NCBI GenBank assembly: GCA_964425755.1
Contig: CAYRNY010000002.1
Span: 62,001 to 126,000 of the forward strand
DNA from: CAYRNY01 sp964425755
Lineage (GTDB): Bacteria > Chloroflexota > Anaerolineae > Aggregatilineales > Aggregatilineaceae
Direction: 5' to 3'
DNA: 64,000 bases
Within the stretch, counting starts at the first letter, position 1, and each line of letters begins with the position of its first letter. The notes under the pieces are model-generated. The model searched no databases, had not been told where the DNA came from, and saw only the letters and a program-made list of their open reading frames with translations. Positions 41,772-50,970 of the stretch are shown in pieces. The position numbers and the translations under genes were made by a program.

Positions 41772-41835
41772 GTGTAGGTGCCGGCGGTCTTCGTACAATC
41801 GCGTGCCTGGATGCAGGAAAGGACCGGGCGGCGTG

Positions 41836-42426
41836 TCAATTGTTCCGGGGATTGTCCGGGCGGCTGCGGATTTCTTCGACCTTGGCGCGCATGTTGCGGG
41901 CGTCCTGGTCGTGGGCGTTGACCTCTAGCGCGCGGGTGAAGGCGTCGAAGGCTGCATCCCATTCGCGGCGGTCGATGTAGATCAGCCCCATGTTGTAGTG
42001 CACGTTAGGGTAGGCAGGGTCCAGCTCGATCACACGCTGGTAGGCGGCGAGTGCTTTCTGCTGCTTGCCGCCCGTTGAGGTGACCAGCTTGCCCAGGTAG
42101 GCCGCCGCAAGGTTCGACCACACCGACGGGTTGTTGGGCGCGATATCGGTCGCTTTTTCCAGCAACGGGATGGCGTGGCGATGCCGCCCGGCGAGGATGT
42201 ACGCGCCGCCCAGGTTCAGCAGCACGTTGACATCATCCGGTCGGAAGTCCAGGCAGCGTTCCAGCAGCGGGATCGCGTCTTTGCCGTTGCCTGCGGAAAG
42301 CAGCGCGGCAGCCTGCGTCATCTGGCGCTGGAACTGTTTTTCGCCCATGCGCGACATGTGCGCTTCAAAACGCCGGCGTTCGTCCTGTGGTTGGGAATCG
42401 TGCGAGCGGTTGTGATTGTCGGTCAT
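41836..42426 (-). CDS. Tetratricopeptide-repeat protein
   Basis: A 196-residue soluble protein of stacked TPR units used for protein-protein contact. After a charged N-terminus (about 1-30) the repeats run QAAALLSAGNGKDAIPLLERCLDFRPDD, VNVLLNLGGAYILAGRHRHAIPLLEKATDIAPNN, PSVWSNLAAAYLG (with a short insertion TSTGGKQQ) AAYQRVIELDPAY and PNVHYNMGLIYIDRREWDAAFDAFTRALEVNAHD, each with the W/L-G-Y-A-F-A-P pattern. Four repeats in all. Partner unknown. A HEAT-repeat gene lies upstream on the same strand. Confidence 0.88.
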   Translation of the reverse strand: MTDNHNRSHDSQPQDERRRFEAHMSRMGEKQFQRQMTQAAALLSAGNGKDAIPLLERCLDFRPDDVNVLLNLGGAYILAGRHRHAIPLLEKATDIAPNNPSVWSNLAAAYLGKLVTSTGGKQQKALAAYQRVIELDPAYPNVHYNMGLIYIDRREWDAAFDAFTRALEVNAHDQDARNMRAKVEEIRSRPDNPRNN

Positions 42427-42536
42427 GCGTGTCGTTCTCCCATGACTTAACGGTTACGGTGTGTTGTGGAAAACCATCGCCCGACGGGATGTGCTGTCGG
42501 GCGGCTGGGGAACAGGTCCATGCGTCGCGTGCCGGA

Positions 42537-43634
42537 TCAGGAGTCGAAGTCCTCGTCCATGTCCATTTCGATCAGTTCGTGTGGACCATCGTCTGCATCA
42601 TCGTCGTCGTCCAGGTCGTCCAGCCGGAGGATGTGCATATGCTCGTCATCGTCTTCGTACTCGCTGAAGTCGAACAACGGCAGGACTTCATCTCCGGAGA
42701 GCGTGGCCGCCCCCTGGGCCTCGGCAATGGCAGCGGCGAGTTCGTCATCGCCGGTTTCATCCGCCAGCGCTGCGAGATCGGTGAGCACGGAGCGAGCCGC
42801 GTCACCGCCGATCTCGCCCAGCGCCCAGATGGCCGCCTCCTGGATTTCGCGGTCGCCCTCGTAGGCCATCTCCGCGAGCCGGGGCAGGGCCGGGCGCAAC
42901 TCCAGTTCGCCCGCCGCGCGTGCCGCTTCGTAGCGCATTGCCGGATACTCGCTGGACAGCTCGTCCATAATCAGCGGTAGCCACACGTCATCACAGGACC
43001 GGCCCATCGCGAACACGGCACTGAGGCGCATCGGCAGGTCATCGGCATAGTACGCCTCGCGGATCAACTCGCTGACGCCTTCGCGCCCGCAGTTGCCGAG
43101 GGCCTCGAGTGCCCGGCGGCGCACGTCAAGCGCTTCGTTCAGGTTGTTGTAGAGCGTCCACATCGTATCTTGCAGTTGCAGGTTCAGGGTCTCCGGCAGC
43201 TTGCCAAGCTCACCTTTGAGCACGAACTGGCCGAGCGCCTTCGCTGCAGCAGCGCGCACTTCCGACAGCGGATCGTCCTGTGCACGGTGCAGCAGGTCAC
43301 GGATGACGTGGTGCGGGCTGTCTTCCAGCACCCCGCTGATCGCGGCCACGCGCACTTCAGGATCGGCATCGTTAATCGCCGGGTTGATGATCGCCGAGAA
43401 GTCAAGATCGAAGTTGGTTTCGCTCGTCTCAACCAGCCGCGCGATCAGCTTACGGCGGCGCGGGACGGGCATTTCATCCCAGACATCGCGGAAGCGTTCC
43501 AGGCGCTCCCCCGCGAGATCGGAGATGCCGTAGATCATCTCGGCGGTGAATTCAGCCTGGTTGTCGCGCAGGATTTCGATCGCGCGTTCAAACTGTGCGG
43601 CGGCTTCTTCTTGAGTGAGTAACTGCCTGATCAT
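42537..43634 (-). CDS. HEAT-repeat protein with a strongly acidic tail
   Basis: A 365-residue cytoplasmic protein made of HEAT/PBS-lyase-type repeats, for example INDADPEVRVAAISGVLED, AQDDPLSEVRAAAAKALGQ, EALDVRRRALEALGNCG and YEGDREIQEAAIWALGEIGG. The first 70 residues are helical but not repetitive. The last 45 residues are extremely acidic (EYEDDDEHMHILRLDDLDDD and on to DMDEDFDS), reminiscent of DNA- or basic-protein-mimicking tails. Role likely scaffolding; no catalytic motif. TPR gene next downstream, M50 protease gene upstream, all on the minus strand. Confidence 0.85.
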   Translation of the reverse strand: MIRQLLTQEEAAAQFERAIEILRDNQAEFTAEMIYGISDLAGERLERFRDVWDEMPVPRRRKLIARLVETSETNFDLDFSAIINPAINDADPEVRVAAISGVLEDSPHHVIRDLLHRAQDDPLSEVRAAAAKALGQFVLKGELGKLPETLNLQLQDTMWTLYNNLNEALDVRRRALEALGNCGREGVSELIREAYYADDLPMRLSAVFAMGRSCDDVWLPLIMDELSSEYPAMRYEAARAAGELELRPALPRLAEMAYEGDREIQEAAIWALGEIGGDAARSVLTDLAALADETGDDELAAAIAEAQGAATLSGDEVLPLFDFSEYEDDDEHMHILRLDDLDDDDDADDGPHELIEMDMDEDFDS

Positions 43635-43715
43635 GTGGTGTCTTGCAACTCCTATTGCAACCTAAGCTAGCGGCGGGATGGCGTGTGTCTGATCACGTGT
43701 TGCGTCTATTGTACG

Positions 43716-45119
43716 TCACGGGCCACCGGTGATGTCAATAGGGTTCACGATGTCGTTGATCACGGTGAAGAAGATCAAGCCCAGCAACAGCATCACGCCG
43801 ATAAAGTGGATCAACCCTTCGCGTTCCGGCTCCATCGGTTTGCCGCGAATCAGCTCGATCACCACAAACAGGATGCGGCCCCCGTCCAGGCCAGGGATCG
43901 GCAGCAGGTTGGTGATCGCCAGCGCGATGCTGATCAGCGCGGCGAACATCACGATCGGATACATCGCGCCTTCGTTGAGCGTTTGCTCGAACACCGGCCC
44001 GCCGATCTGCCCGATCCCCACCGGGCTGACCGGGCGCGCGGCAGAGGGCGCGACATCACCGCGGATCAGGTCGCCGACGAATTCGAAGATCAGCACGTGC
44101 ATCTCGACGAATTCGTCAACGCCGGTCTTGACCGCTTCGCCGGGGGGCAGCGCGCGGGTGTACGTTTCCTGGTCGTGATTCACAGCCGTCAGGCCGATCG
44201 CCGCCGGTTCGACGGTGGTGATGCCGATGCCTATGCGCACCGTGCCGTTATCGTCCTCGCGCGGGATGAGTGTGTAGTCCAGTTGTTGCGCGCCACGCAG
44301 CACGGTGACGGTCAGTTCCTGCCCTTCGTGGGCCTGGGTGATTTCCTGCAATTGCTCGATGCTGGTGATCTCGGTGCCGTTCACCGCGATGAGCAGGTCT
44401 TCGGGCTTGAGCTTACCAGCTGCCGGCATGTCGTTCTCAACGGCGGTGACGTAGACCCGTTCGATACCGGGGCCGGTCGTGGGCCGGGCCAGAAGCGTCT
44501 TTTCGATGCGTTCCCCGTCGCGTTCGACGACCAGCGTGATCGACGCGTTGGTGTACTGCGCGATCAGGTCGTTGAACTGGTCGGCGGAGGTGATCTCCTG
44601 GTCGTTGAGCGCGACGATCACGTCGCCGGGCTGCAGTCCCGCCTGGGCCGCGGCGGAGTCCGGCTGTACGTCGTACACGGTCACGTCGGCGCGGGCGAAC
44701 GGCTGCCCGATCAGGGCTACAAGGATGAACAGCACCAGCGCGGTCAGGAAATTGATCCCCGGGCCAGCGGCCATGAACGCCATCCGCTGCCAGGGACCGG
44801 CCTCGAACACGCTCTTAGGATTCTTGATGCCGCGCTCTTGAATCTCTTGTTGGTCGGCGCTCAGTTCTTCTTCGGATTTGGGCCGGACGAAATCTTCCCC
44901 ATATGGGCGCACAAAGCCGCCGATCGGCAGCCAGTTTAGCGTGTAGATCGTGTCGCCGCGTTTGAAGAGTGTCGCTGCACGCGGCGGAAAGCCAATCCCG
45001 AATTCGAGCACGGTGATCCCGGCGAGTTTGGCGGCGATGAAGTGCCCGAACTCGTGGATGATCACCAGCGGGACCAGCACCAGCACGAACGACGCCAGGC
45101 CCAGCAGAAAGTCATTCAT
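43716..45119 (-). CDS. rseP: Site-2 zinc metalloprotease with two PDZ domains (RseP-like)
   Basis: Intramembrane protease of the M50 family that cuts membrane-bound regulators such as anti-sigma factors. The 467 residues include the zinc site HEFGH at 22-26 in the first helix and the third ligand in LLPIPGLDGGRILF near 405. Between the membrane segments lie two PDZ domains, about 140-215 (VQPDSAAAQAGLQPGDVIVALNDQEI) and about 225-300 (NDMPAAGKLKPEDLLIAVNGTEI). About four membrane helices in total. Length and layout match E. coli RseP. No sigma/anti-sigma pair is adjacent, so the substrate is open. Confidence 0.93.
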   Translation of the reverse strand: MNDFLLGLASFVLVLVPLVIIHEFGHFIAAKLAGITVLEFGIGFPPRAATLFKRGDTIYTLNWLPIGGFVRPYGEDFVRPKSEEELSADQQEIQERGIKNPKSVFEAGPWQRMAFMAAGPGINFLTALVLFILVALIGQPFARADVTVYDVQPDSAAAQAGLQPGDVIVALNDQEITSADQFNDLIAQYTNASITLVVERDGERIEKTLLARPTTGPGIERVYVTAVENDMPAAGKLKPEDLLIAVNGTEITSIEQLQEITQAHEGQELTVTVLRGAQQLDYTLIPREDDNGTVRIGIGITTVEPAAIGLTAVNHDQETYTRALPPGEAVKTGVDEFVEMHVLIFEFVGDLIRGDVAPSAARPVSPVGIGQIGGPVFEQTLNEGAMYPIVMFAALISIALAITNLLPIPGLDGGRILFVVIELIRGKPMEPEREGLIHFIGVMLLLGLIFFTVINDIVNPIDITGGP

Positions 45120-45156
45120 GTACCTGTTCCTCGCATAGTGTCACCAGCAAGCAAAG

Positions 45157-45182
45157 AGGGCGTCAGATCGTTTTGACGCCCT
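45157..45182 (-). terminator. Terminator of the WD40-protein gene
   Basis: AGGGCGTCA/TGACGCCCT, perfect 9-bp stem with an 8-nt loop, followed on the minus strand by CTTTGCTT; it lies 104 bp after the WD40 gene stop and before rseP. Confidence 0.55.
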
Positions 45183-45285
45183 TCAAGTGGTGTCATATAG
45201 AGATTATAGCCTCCGGCTACAGCAAGGGCAATAGTTAAGCCGCATTCGCTACAGGTTTTAATGCGTGTCTTATGTAGGAATGACG

Positions 45286-47061
45286 CTATTCAACAATGCC
45301 CCAAACGCGTACCACGCCATCGTTTTCACGCGTCAGGGCTTCGGCCAGGCTGACACCGAGGTCGTCGATCGCCAGCGAAGCGATAACGACATCGTCCGGC
45401 GCGTCGTGCGGGGGCAGCGTCGCGATCACGGTCTCCGTTTCGATGTCCCAGAGGTGTACGAAGCCCGCTTCCGTCGTCTCGTCCTCACCGCTGTTGCCGG
45501 TGATGAGCAGGGTTCCATCAAGGTTAAACGCGACCGCGCGCAGCGCCGTTCCAGTTTCGATGCTGCGTGCTTCGCCTGCGGCGATGTCCCACAGCACGAT
45601 CTGCCCGTCGTCTCCCACCGAGGCCAGCAGCGCGCCATCCGGGCTGAAGGCGATGTCACGCACGGGGCTGTTGTGATTGGTCAGGACGGTTCCCGGGCTG
45701 GCCTCAGCGATATCCCAAAAGCGGATGGTTTCGTCCAGGCTGGCCGAGGCCAGCAGCGTGCCGTCCGGGTTGAAGGCGAGCGCGATCACCGCGCCGGAGT
45801 GGCCGGTCAGGGTGGCGATTTCGGTACCCGTTGCGATGTCCCACAGGCGGACGGTACTGTCATCACCCGTGCCAGGATTCCCGCTGCCGGAGGCCAGCGT
45901 GACGCCGTCGGGATGGTAAGCCACAGCCCATACAGGTTCCGTGTGCCCGCGCAGTAACGCACGTAAGCCGCCGGTGCTGGTGTCCCAGATGCGTACCTGC
46001 GCATCGTTGTGTCCACTGGCGATCAGCGTACCTTCTGCATTGAAGGCCGCGCTCGTCGTGGGGCCGTCCGGCACGCTCAGCACGCGCGGCGGGTTGCGGA
46101 ACGCGATCATGTTGTACAGCCGCAGGCCCGACTGCGTCGTCACCGCGAGCAGCACGCGGTCCGGCGACCAGGCCACGCCGGTGACCGTCTCCGCGACCGG
46201 AAACTCGAGCTGGCGCGCGACCTGCGCGACGTTTTCACGTGTGATCTCTCTGCGGAAACCTTCCGGCAGTGCATGCACGATCACGGCTTCGGAGATAGCG
46301 GGTGTGCTGGCCGGGGCAACTGCCGGGCTTTGGGGTGTGGCAGGGACCGAGGTCACGGTGACGGCTGTGCCGGTTGGTTCGAGCCAGTAGGTGCCGCCAG
46401 CGCCTTCGGCAGCCCAGCCGGTGACCGCATCGTACTGTACGTTCCACCATACCATGTTTTCGGCGCAGGCCGGCCCGCCGATGATCGCGAACGTGTCGCC
46501 AGGAGCGATCTGGTCCACGCGCGGGCTGGATGTCGTCGCCTGCTCGCGCAGGTTCACCGGCAGCCCGCCGGGGCGCACGCGTGCTTCCTGGCCGATGTCA
46601 AGCCGCGTGTTCATCGCGTTTTCGCATACCGCGCGGCCAACTTGGGTGGCGGTGGCTGCGGGTTCGGCGGGGACGGGAGTGGGTGCGGCGGTCGGTTGTA
46701 CGCTGGGCATCGTTGCGGGACCGGAGCACAGGAACAGGTTGCTACCGCTTTCGGTGGCGCGGTAGTCAAAGGTAGCGCCGGCGTAGACAAATATGATCCG
46801 GTACCCCATTGTGAGCGCCTGGGCGTAGACCTGGCCTTCCTGGGGGCAACCGAGGCTGGCGTCGGGATACTGGTTGAGTTCCCAGCGCCAGCTTGTCAGA
46901 TCGTTGAGTGTGAGTTGGATGCCGGCGCGGTTGCTGAGATCGGCCAGCGCAGCGTTGATCAACGCGGTGGGGGTATCATCCTGGGCGCGGCCAAACGGCG
47001 CGACGAGCGCGAGCGTCAAAACGGCCACGATGACGGCGATCATGCGTCTGGACATGGTCAC
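45286..47061 (-). CDS. Exported WD40-repeat protein with an SH3-like domain
   Basis: A 591-residue secreted protein: signal peptide (about 1-26, ending in RAQDD), an N-terminal domain (about 30-105) with LTLNDLTSWRWELNQYPDASLGCPQ and YRIIFVYAGATFDYR, a Thr/Pro linker, an SH3b-like domain (about 150-228; LPVNLREQATTSSPRVDQIAPGDTFAIIGG), a second linker, and a WD40 beta-propeller (about 290-591) with seven blades, several ending in the RIWD, RLWD, RFWD or LWD signature. The GHTEPVWAVAYHPDG blades are regular. Such proteins are probably wall- or surface-bound binding platforms; no enzyme motif is seen. Confidence 0.85.
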   Translation of the reverse strand: MTMSRRMIAVIVAVLTLALVAPFGRAQDDTPTALINAALADLSNRAGIQLTLNDLTSWRWELNQYPDASLGCPQEGQVYAQALTMGYRIIFVYAGATFDYRATESGSNLFLCSGPATMPSVQPTAAPTPVPAEPAATATQVGRAVCENAMNTRLDIGQEARVRPGGLPVNLREQATTSSPRVDQIAPGDTFAIIGGPACAENMVWWNVQYDAVTGWAAEGAGGTYWLEPTGTAVTVTSVPATPQSPAVAPASTPAISEAVIVHALPEGFRREITRENVAQVARQLEFPVAETVTGVAWSPDRVLLAVTTQSGLRLYNMIAFRNPPRVLSVPDGPTTSAAFNAEGTLIASGHNDAQVRIWDTSTGGLRALLRGHTEPVWAVAYHPDGVTLASGSGNPGTGDDSTVRLWDIATGTEIATLTGHSGAVIALAFNPDGTLLASASLDETIRFWDIAEASPGTVLTNHNSPVRDIAFSPDGALLASVGDDGQIVLWDIAAGEARSIETGTALRAVAFNLDGTLLITGNSGEDETTEAGFVHLWDIETETVIATLPPHDAPDDVVIASLAIDDLGVSLAEALTRENDGVVRVWGIVE

Positions 47062-47192
47062 GACTCCTTTTACAAGCTGCTTATGCGATAGCGGCGTGTG
47101 GGGTAATCGTTGCAGCAGCCAGCACGCAGGGATCAGTCGTTGAGCATGTCACGAGCTGAGCGCGTCTTCCACATGACGCGCGGCGTCACAAC

Positions 47193-47768
47193 TTACCCGT
47201 ATTGATCGTCCTCAATATATTCTACCGTATCAAACGTTTCCTCGTTCGTGTAGGCGGGTGGGGGCGGTGTTGCGCCCATCTGTGCCGCAACGCTGCGGCG
47301 GGCGCGCCGTTGCTGCGCCGGGACGTCCTGCGGGACCTGGCTGGTGGCGCAGTAAGGGCACAGGTTCCAGGCAAGGTCAAGCAGTTCGTCGCAGTTCGTG
47401 CAGACTTTCTTCAGCTTCGTGTGGCAGTGCGGGCAGACCTGCCAGTCGTCTTTGGTCGGGCGACCACAGCCGGGGCAGATGGGTTTCTCTTCGATATTTT
47501 GCAGCAGCGCCTCTTCTTCGAGCGAGCGCTCGTAGGCTTCGGACAGCGTCTCGTGGGGCCGCAGCAGGACGTAGATGACGATGCCGAAGATGCCCAGGAC
47601 CGCCACAACCAGGCTGGCCGCGATCTGGGCCAACGGATCGCGCGAGCGCTGCCGCATATCGCGCCAGGTCCACAACACGAGCGCCAGCCATGTCGCTGTG
47701 ATCACAGCTCCTGCGGCGGTGATGATATAGAGCAGGATGGTGTTGATGGTGTTCTGATCGAGCGTCAT
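47193..47768 (-). CDS. Membrane protein with double zinc ribbon
   Basis: A 191-residue protein. The ATG at 47768 is preferred (GGAG 8 nt upstream), giving an N-terminal membrane helix (about 10-35), a second (about 46-68), a short coiled stretch (LSEAYERSLEEEALLQNIEE) and a double zinc ribbon with CPGCG, CPHCH, CTNCD and CPYCA between about 98 and 145. The tail is Pro- and acid-rich. Such DZR membrane proteins are common in Chloroflexota and Actinobacteria and lack a proven function. No operon partner: the WD40 gene downstream is 131 bp away. Confidence 0.85.
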   Translation of the reverse strand: MTLDQNTINTILLYIITAAGAVITATWLALVLWTWRDMRQRSRDPLAQIAASLVVAVLGIFGIVIYVLLRPHETLSEAYERSLEEEALLQNIEEKPICPGCGRPTKDDWQVCPHCHTKLKKVCTNCDELLDLAWNLCPYCATSQVPQDVPAQQRRARRSVAAQMGATPPPPAYTNEETFDTVEYIEDDQYG

Positions 47769-47958
47769 GCCATAAACTCCAACGTGTGTGAGCGTATTGA
47801 GCGGAACGCGCGAAGCGGAATCCGCGTGCCCGATTGGTGGGAGTATAGCACGGTGAGGATCGGCGGGCAATCTGCCGGTGTGTGGCACAGACTGCCCACC
47901 GGGTGATCGGCGTTACAGGTCATTTTGCGGTTGTGCTGTCCGGTTGGGGCAGGGGCGC

Positions 47959-48966
47959 TTATGTCCCGGTCAGCGTGCGCTGCAAGAACGCGATATCCTC
48001 CAGCGCGCGGCCCGCACCGATCGCGGTGGCGACCATCGGATCGTCGCTCTGGTAGGCCGGAACGCCGATCTTCTGCGTGATGAAATCGGCAATTCCACGC
48101 AGCAGCGCCCCGCCACCGGTCAGCACGACGCCGCGATCGATGATGTCGGACGCGAGCTCGGGCGGCGTTTTTTCGAGCACGGCCTGTGCTGCGCTGACGA
48201 TCGCTGATAAGGGTTCCCGGATCGCTTCGATCACCTCGCTGGTTGTGATGGTGATCGTACGTGGCAGCCCGCCAACCTGGTCGCGCCCCTGAATTTCCAT
48301 GCTGAGTTCTTCACCGATGTCGGTGGCCGCGCCGATCTGAATCTTGATCGATTCGGCGGTTGGCTCGCCGATGACCAGGCTGTACTTGCGGCGCACGTAG
48401 TTGATGATCGCGTCGTCCAGGCGCATGCCGCCCATGCGCGCGCTTTCGGCCACGACGATGCCGTTCATTGCCAGCACAGCCGCTTCACTCGCGCCGCCGC
48501 CGAGGTTGAAGATCATGTTGCCTGCTGGGGTGCTGATCGGCAGCCCTGCACCCAGCGCCGCGAGCAGCGGTTCGGGCAGCAGGTAGGCTTCGCGCGCCCC
48601 GGCACGGACCGCCGCTTCGTGCACGGCGCGTTTTTCCACGCTGGTGACGCCATACGGCACGCTGAGCATCACTTCCGGCCCGCGCAGGCGCATCCGCCCG
48701 CTGACCTTGCGGAAGAAATAGCGCAGCATGGCCTCGGTCACCTCATAATCCGCGATCACACCGTCGCGCAAGGGGCGCACCACGTCGATGTGTTCGGGGT
48801 GCCGCCCGTACATGTCGCGCGCCTCCTGGCCCACCGCTACGACGCGTTCTTCTTCTATCGTCAGCGCGACCATCGACGGCTCTTGCAGCACGATCTGGCC
48901 GCCCGCGTAGATCATGACATTGTTCGTGCCCAGGTCTACGCCGAGTTTTCGTGAAAGCATCCCCAT
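47959..48966 (-). CDS. mreB: Rod shape-determining protein MreB
   Basis: Bacterial actin that guides lateral wall synthesis. The 335 residues keep the actin ATPase blocks: GVDLGTNNVMIYAGGQIVLQEPSMVAL (phosphate 1), VIADYEVTEAMLRYFF, FNLGGGASEAAVLAMNGIV (phosphate 2, usually DIGGGTTE), and GVVLTGGGALLRGIADFI (adenosine). In phosphate 2 the usual leading Asp is Asn (NLGGGASE), a change also seen in some divergent MreB-like proteins and worth noting since that Asp aids hydrolysis. AAGGTG lies 8 nt before the start. No mreC or mreD follows, so it is an unlinked copy. Confidence 0.92.
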   Translation of the reverse strand: MGMLSRKLGVDLGTNNVMIYAGGQIVLQEPSMVALTIEEERVVAVGQEARDMYGRHPEHIDVVRPLRDGVIADYEVTEAMLRYFFRKVSGRMRLRGPEVMLSVPYGVTSVEKRAVHEAAVRAGAREAYLLPEPLLAALGAGLPISTPAGNMIFNLGGGASEAAVLAMNGIVVAESARMGGMRLDDAIINYVRRKYSLVIGEPTAESIKIQIGAATDIGEELSMEIQGRDQVGGLPRTITITTSEVIEAIREPLSAIVSAAQAVLEKTPPELASDIIDRGVVLTGGGALLRGIADFITQKIGVPAYQSDDPMVATAIGAGRALEDIAFLQRTLTGT

Positions 48967-49216
48967 GCTGAGTACACCTTATTGATCGTTTTCCCGATTG
49001 GCGCTCACGCACAACATATACCGCAATCCATCCCGGCACGCGAAATTTTGCACAACTGCGCGTGAGGTGTTATCGCGGCAGGACTGACGCAGTATAGCAT
49101 AGCATGGTAGCTCCGGCGAGATGCGACAGTCCGCGTGCGGCTATGATCGGTGCAGACAGGACGTGCGGGCGTCTGGTACACTTGGTGGGGATGCATGGAC
49201 GGCTTTTGAGGGTAGA

Positions 49217-50032
49217 ATGGGACGAAAAGTACGGCTTGACGTGCTGCTGACCGAGCGCAACCTTGCACCAAGTCGCGAGGCGGCGAAGCGCCTGATCATG
49301 GCGGGTGACGTGCGCGTCAACGGCGAGGTGCGCGATAAGCCGGGGATGAAAGTGCCGCGCGATGTCGCGATCACGGTCCGGCAGGTGCCGCGTTTTGTCA
49401 GCCGGGGCGGGGAAAAACTCGCCGCAGCGCTCGCCGTGTTCCCGGTACAGGTCGAGGGGCGTGTTTGCGCCGACGTGGGCGCGAGCACGGGCGGCTTCAC
49501 CGACTGCCTGCTGCAGAACGGCGCGGCCCGCGTCTATGCGATCGATGTGGGGTACGGCCAGCTTGACTACCGGCTACGTGCCGATGACCGCGTGATCGTC
49601 ATGGAACGCACCAATGCGCGCTATGTCGAGGCGCTCCCTGAACCGGTGAGCCTGGTCGTCTCGGACGTGTCGTTCATCTCGCTGCGCTACCTGCTGCCCG
49701 TGATCCGGGGCTGGCTGGCGGGTGATGCGGAACTGCTGGTGTTGGTCAAGCCGCAGTTTGAAGCCGGGCGTGACGCGGTCGGCAAGGGCGGCGTGGTGCG
49801 TGATCGCGCTGTGCACGAGCGCGTGCTGCGGGATGTGCTCGGCGCGGCGCAGCGTGAGGGGTACGCCGTGCGCAGTGTGACGCCGTCACCGTTGAAGGGC
49901 CCGGCAGGTAACGTCGAATTCCTGGCGTGGCTGGCGCTGGAACCGGGACCGGAGCCGTGCGACGTTGCAGCGGTGATCCGGGCGGCGGTCGCGGCGGCAC
50001 ATGCCGAAACAGCATCACCGGAAGCGGAGTAA
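49217..50032 (+). CDS. tlyA: TlyA-type rRNA ribose methyltransferase
   Basis: Methylates ribose 2'-OH of rRNA cytidines, as in mycobacterial TlyA (16S C1409 and 23S C1920); sometimes named hemolysin A. From the ATG at 49217 (GAGGG upstream) it is 271 residues: an S4 RNA-binding domain (about 4-60, RLDVLLTERNLAPSREAAKRLIMAGDVRVNGE) then FVSRGGEKLAAAL and a FtsJ-like Rossmann domain with DVGASTGGFTDCLLQNGA, VYAIDVGYGQL, SLVVSDVSFISLRYLLP and LVKPQFEAGR. Length is normal. It stands alone before an FHA-domain gene. Confidence 0.94.
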   Translation: MGRKVRLDVLLTERNLAPSREAAKRLIMAGDVRVNGEVRDKPGMKVPRDVAITVRQVPRFVSRGGEKLAAALAVFPVQVEGRVCADVGASTGGFTDCLLQNGAARVYAIDVGYGQLDYRLRADDRVIVMERTNARYVEALPEPVSLVVSDVSFISLRYLLPVIRGWLAGDAELLVLVKPQFEAGRDAVGKGGVVRDRAVHERVLRDVLGAAQREGYAVRSVTPSPLKGPAGNVEFLAWLALEPGPEPCDVAAVIRAAVAAAHAETASPEAE

Positions 50033-50126
50033 AGCGCTTCGAGCGGATTGAAATTTTGCGGCTGAAACCGTATGATTAACGGTCAGGACTGCGGTGGGAG
50101 AGTCGTGTTTGCAAGGGGTTAGCCAG

Positions 50127-50630
50127 ATGCAGGTCTGTCCGCACTGCCAGAAAGAGAACTCTGATCAGGATGTGTATTGCTACGCGTGCGGGCACATTCT
50201 GCCGCACGGGTTGCAGTTGGACGGCGAAACAAGCAAATTTGACGTGTCATACGAAACGCTTGAGCCGCAGCGCCGCTGGGGAACCGCGTATTTTGACCGC
50301 GCAAACAAGCTCCGCCTGACGTTCCGTGACACCGGCGAAACGCTGGATATTGCTGTTGCGAGCACGGTGGTGTTGGGGCGGGCGCACTCCGAACCGGGTG
50401 TCATACAGCCTGACGTGGACCTCTCGCCTTTTGGGGCGATCGAGAAGGGCGTATCGCGAACTCATCTGGAGTTTGCACGCGACTACGACACGGTGATCGT
50501 AACCGACCTGGGCAGCTCAAATAGCACATTCCTCAACGGGCAGCGTATCCTCCCGTTCGAGCCGCGTATCCTGCGCGACAATGACGAACTACGGTTGGGG
50601 CATCTGGTGGTGCAGGTCGCGTTCGTATAG
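50127..50630 (+). CDS. Zinc-ribbon/FHA-domain protein
   Basis: A 167-residue cytoplasmic protein. The N-terminus is a zinc ribbon (CPHC and CYAC knuckles, residues 4-22). After a linker an FHA domain spans about 75-165, with LGRAHSEPG, the phosphothreonine-contacting KGVSRTHLEF and SSNSTFLNGQRI, all key FHA residues being present. FHA domains bind phosphothreonine peptides, so it probably reads Ser/Thr kinase signals; no kinase gene is nearby. The ATG at 50127 follows AAGGGG by 9 nt. Its gene lies about 95 bp after tlyA. Confidence 0.9.
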   Translation: MQVCPHCQKENSDQDVYCYACGHILPHGLQLDGETSKFDVSYETLEPQRRWGTAYFDRANKLRLTFRDTGETLDIAVASTVVLGRAHSEPGVIQPDVDLSPFGAIEKGVSRTHLEFARDYDTVIVTDLGSSNSTFLNGQRILPFEPRILRDNDELRLGHLVVQVAFV

Positions 50631-50738
50631 CGGCTTCAAGGCATGCCCGGGTTGTTTTGGAAATCAGCCTCATCTGGCGGCGCGCGCCGGCGGGTAGAAC
50701 CGGTACCTTTTGCGCGGTGAAAATCTGCCGGGTGCGTG

Positions 50739-50744
50739 TATAAT
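50739..50744 (+). promoter_or_regulatory. -10 box of the rnc transcript
   Basis: TATAAT preceded by GTG. TTGCGC at 50710-50715 is too far (23 bp) to be a normal -35 box. Confidence 0.4.
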
Positions 50745-50791
50745 CGTTTATGGTAAGTGTCCTGTCATGCGCGTGGTAGAGGTGGCCGGGC

Positions 50792-50863
50792 GCAGTTGTT
50801 AGTTTTCAATTGCCAGCTTGAGCGTTTCGTGGTGAAGAAACGCGGTTGAAAACTGATCGCTGC
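50792..50863 (+). promoter_or_regulatory. Rod-like RNA hairpin in the rnc leader
   Basis: Nested stems: GCAG/CTGC (50792-50795 with 50860-50863), a 5/5 internal loop, AGTTTTCAA/TTGAAAACT (50801-50809 with 50846-50854), an asymmetric loop (12 and 2 nt), then GCGTTTC/GAAACGC (50822-50828 with 50837-50843) with an 8-nt loop. Total 20 bp. In E. coli and Streptomyces RNase III cuts its own leader; this is a candidate equivalent. Confidence 0.65.
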
Positions 50864-50970
50864 AACCATGTGACTTCTCGCGTGAGCACCGTCACCTTGC
50901 GCGCATGGCATCAGTTCAACGGTGGATGCAGGCGCTTTGTGTCTGCGCAAGTGATGACGGATGATGTGCG

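Larger units (their letters stand above)
50631..50970 (+). other. Intergenic region: promoter and structured leader of rnc
   Basis: 340 bp without a gene. A TATAAT -10 box is at 50739-50744. The stretch from about 50751 to rnc would be a 220-nt leader with a 72-nt rod-like hairpin (50792-50863). Confidence 0.65.
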
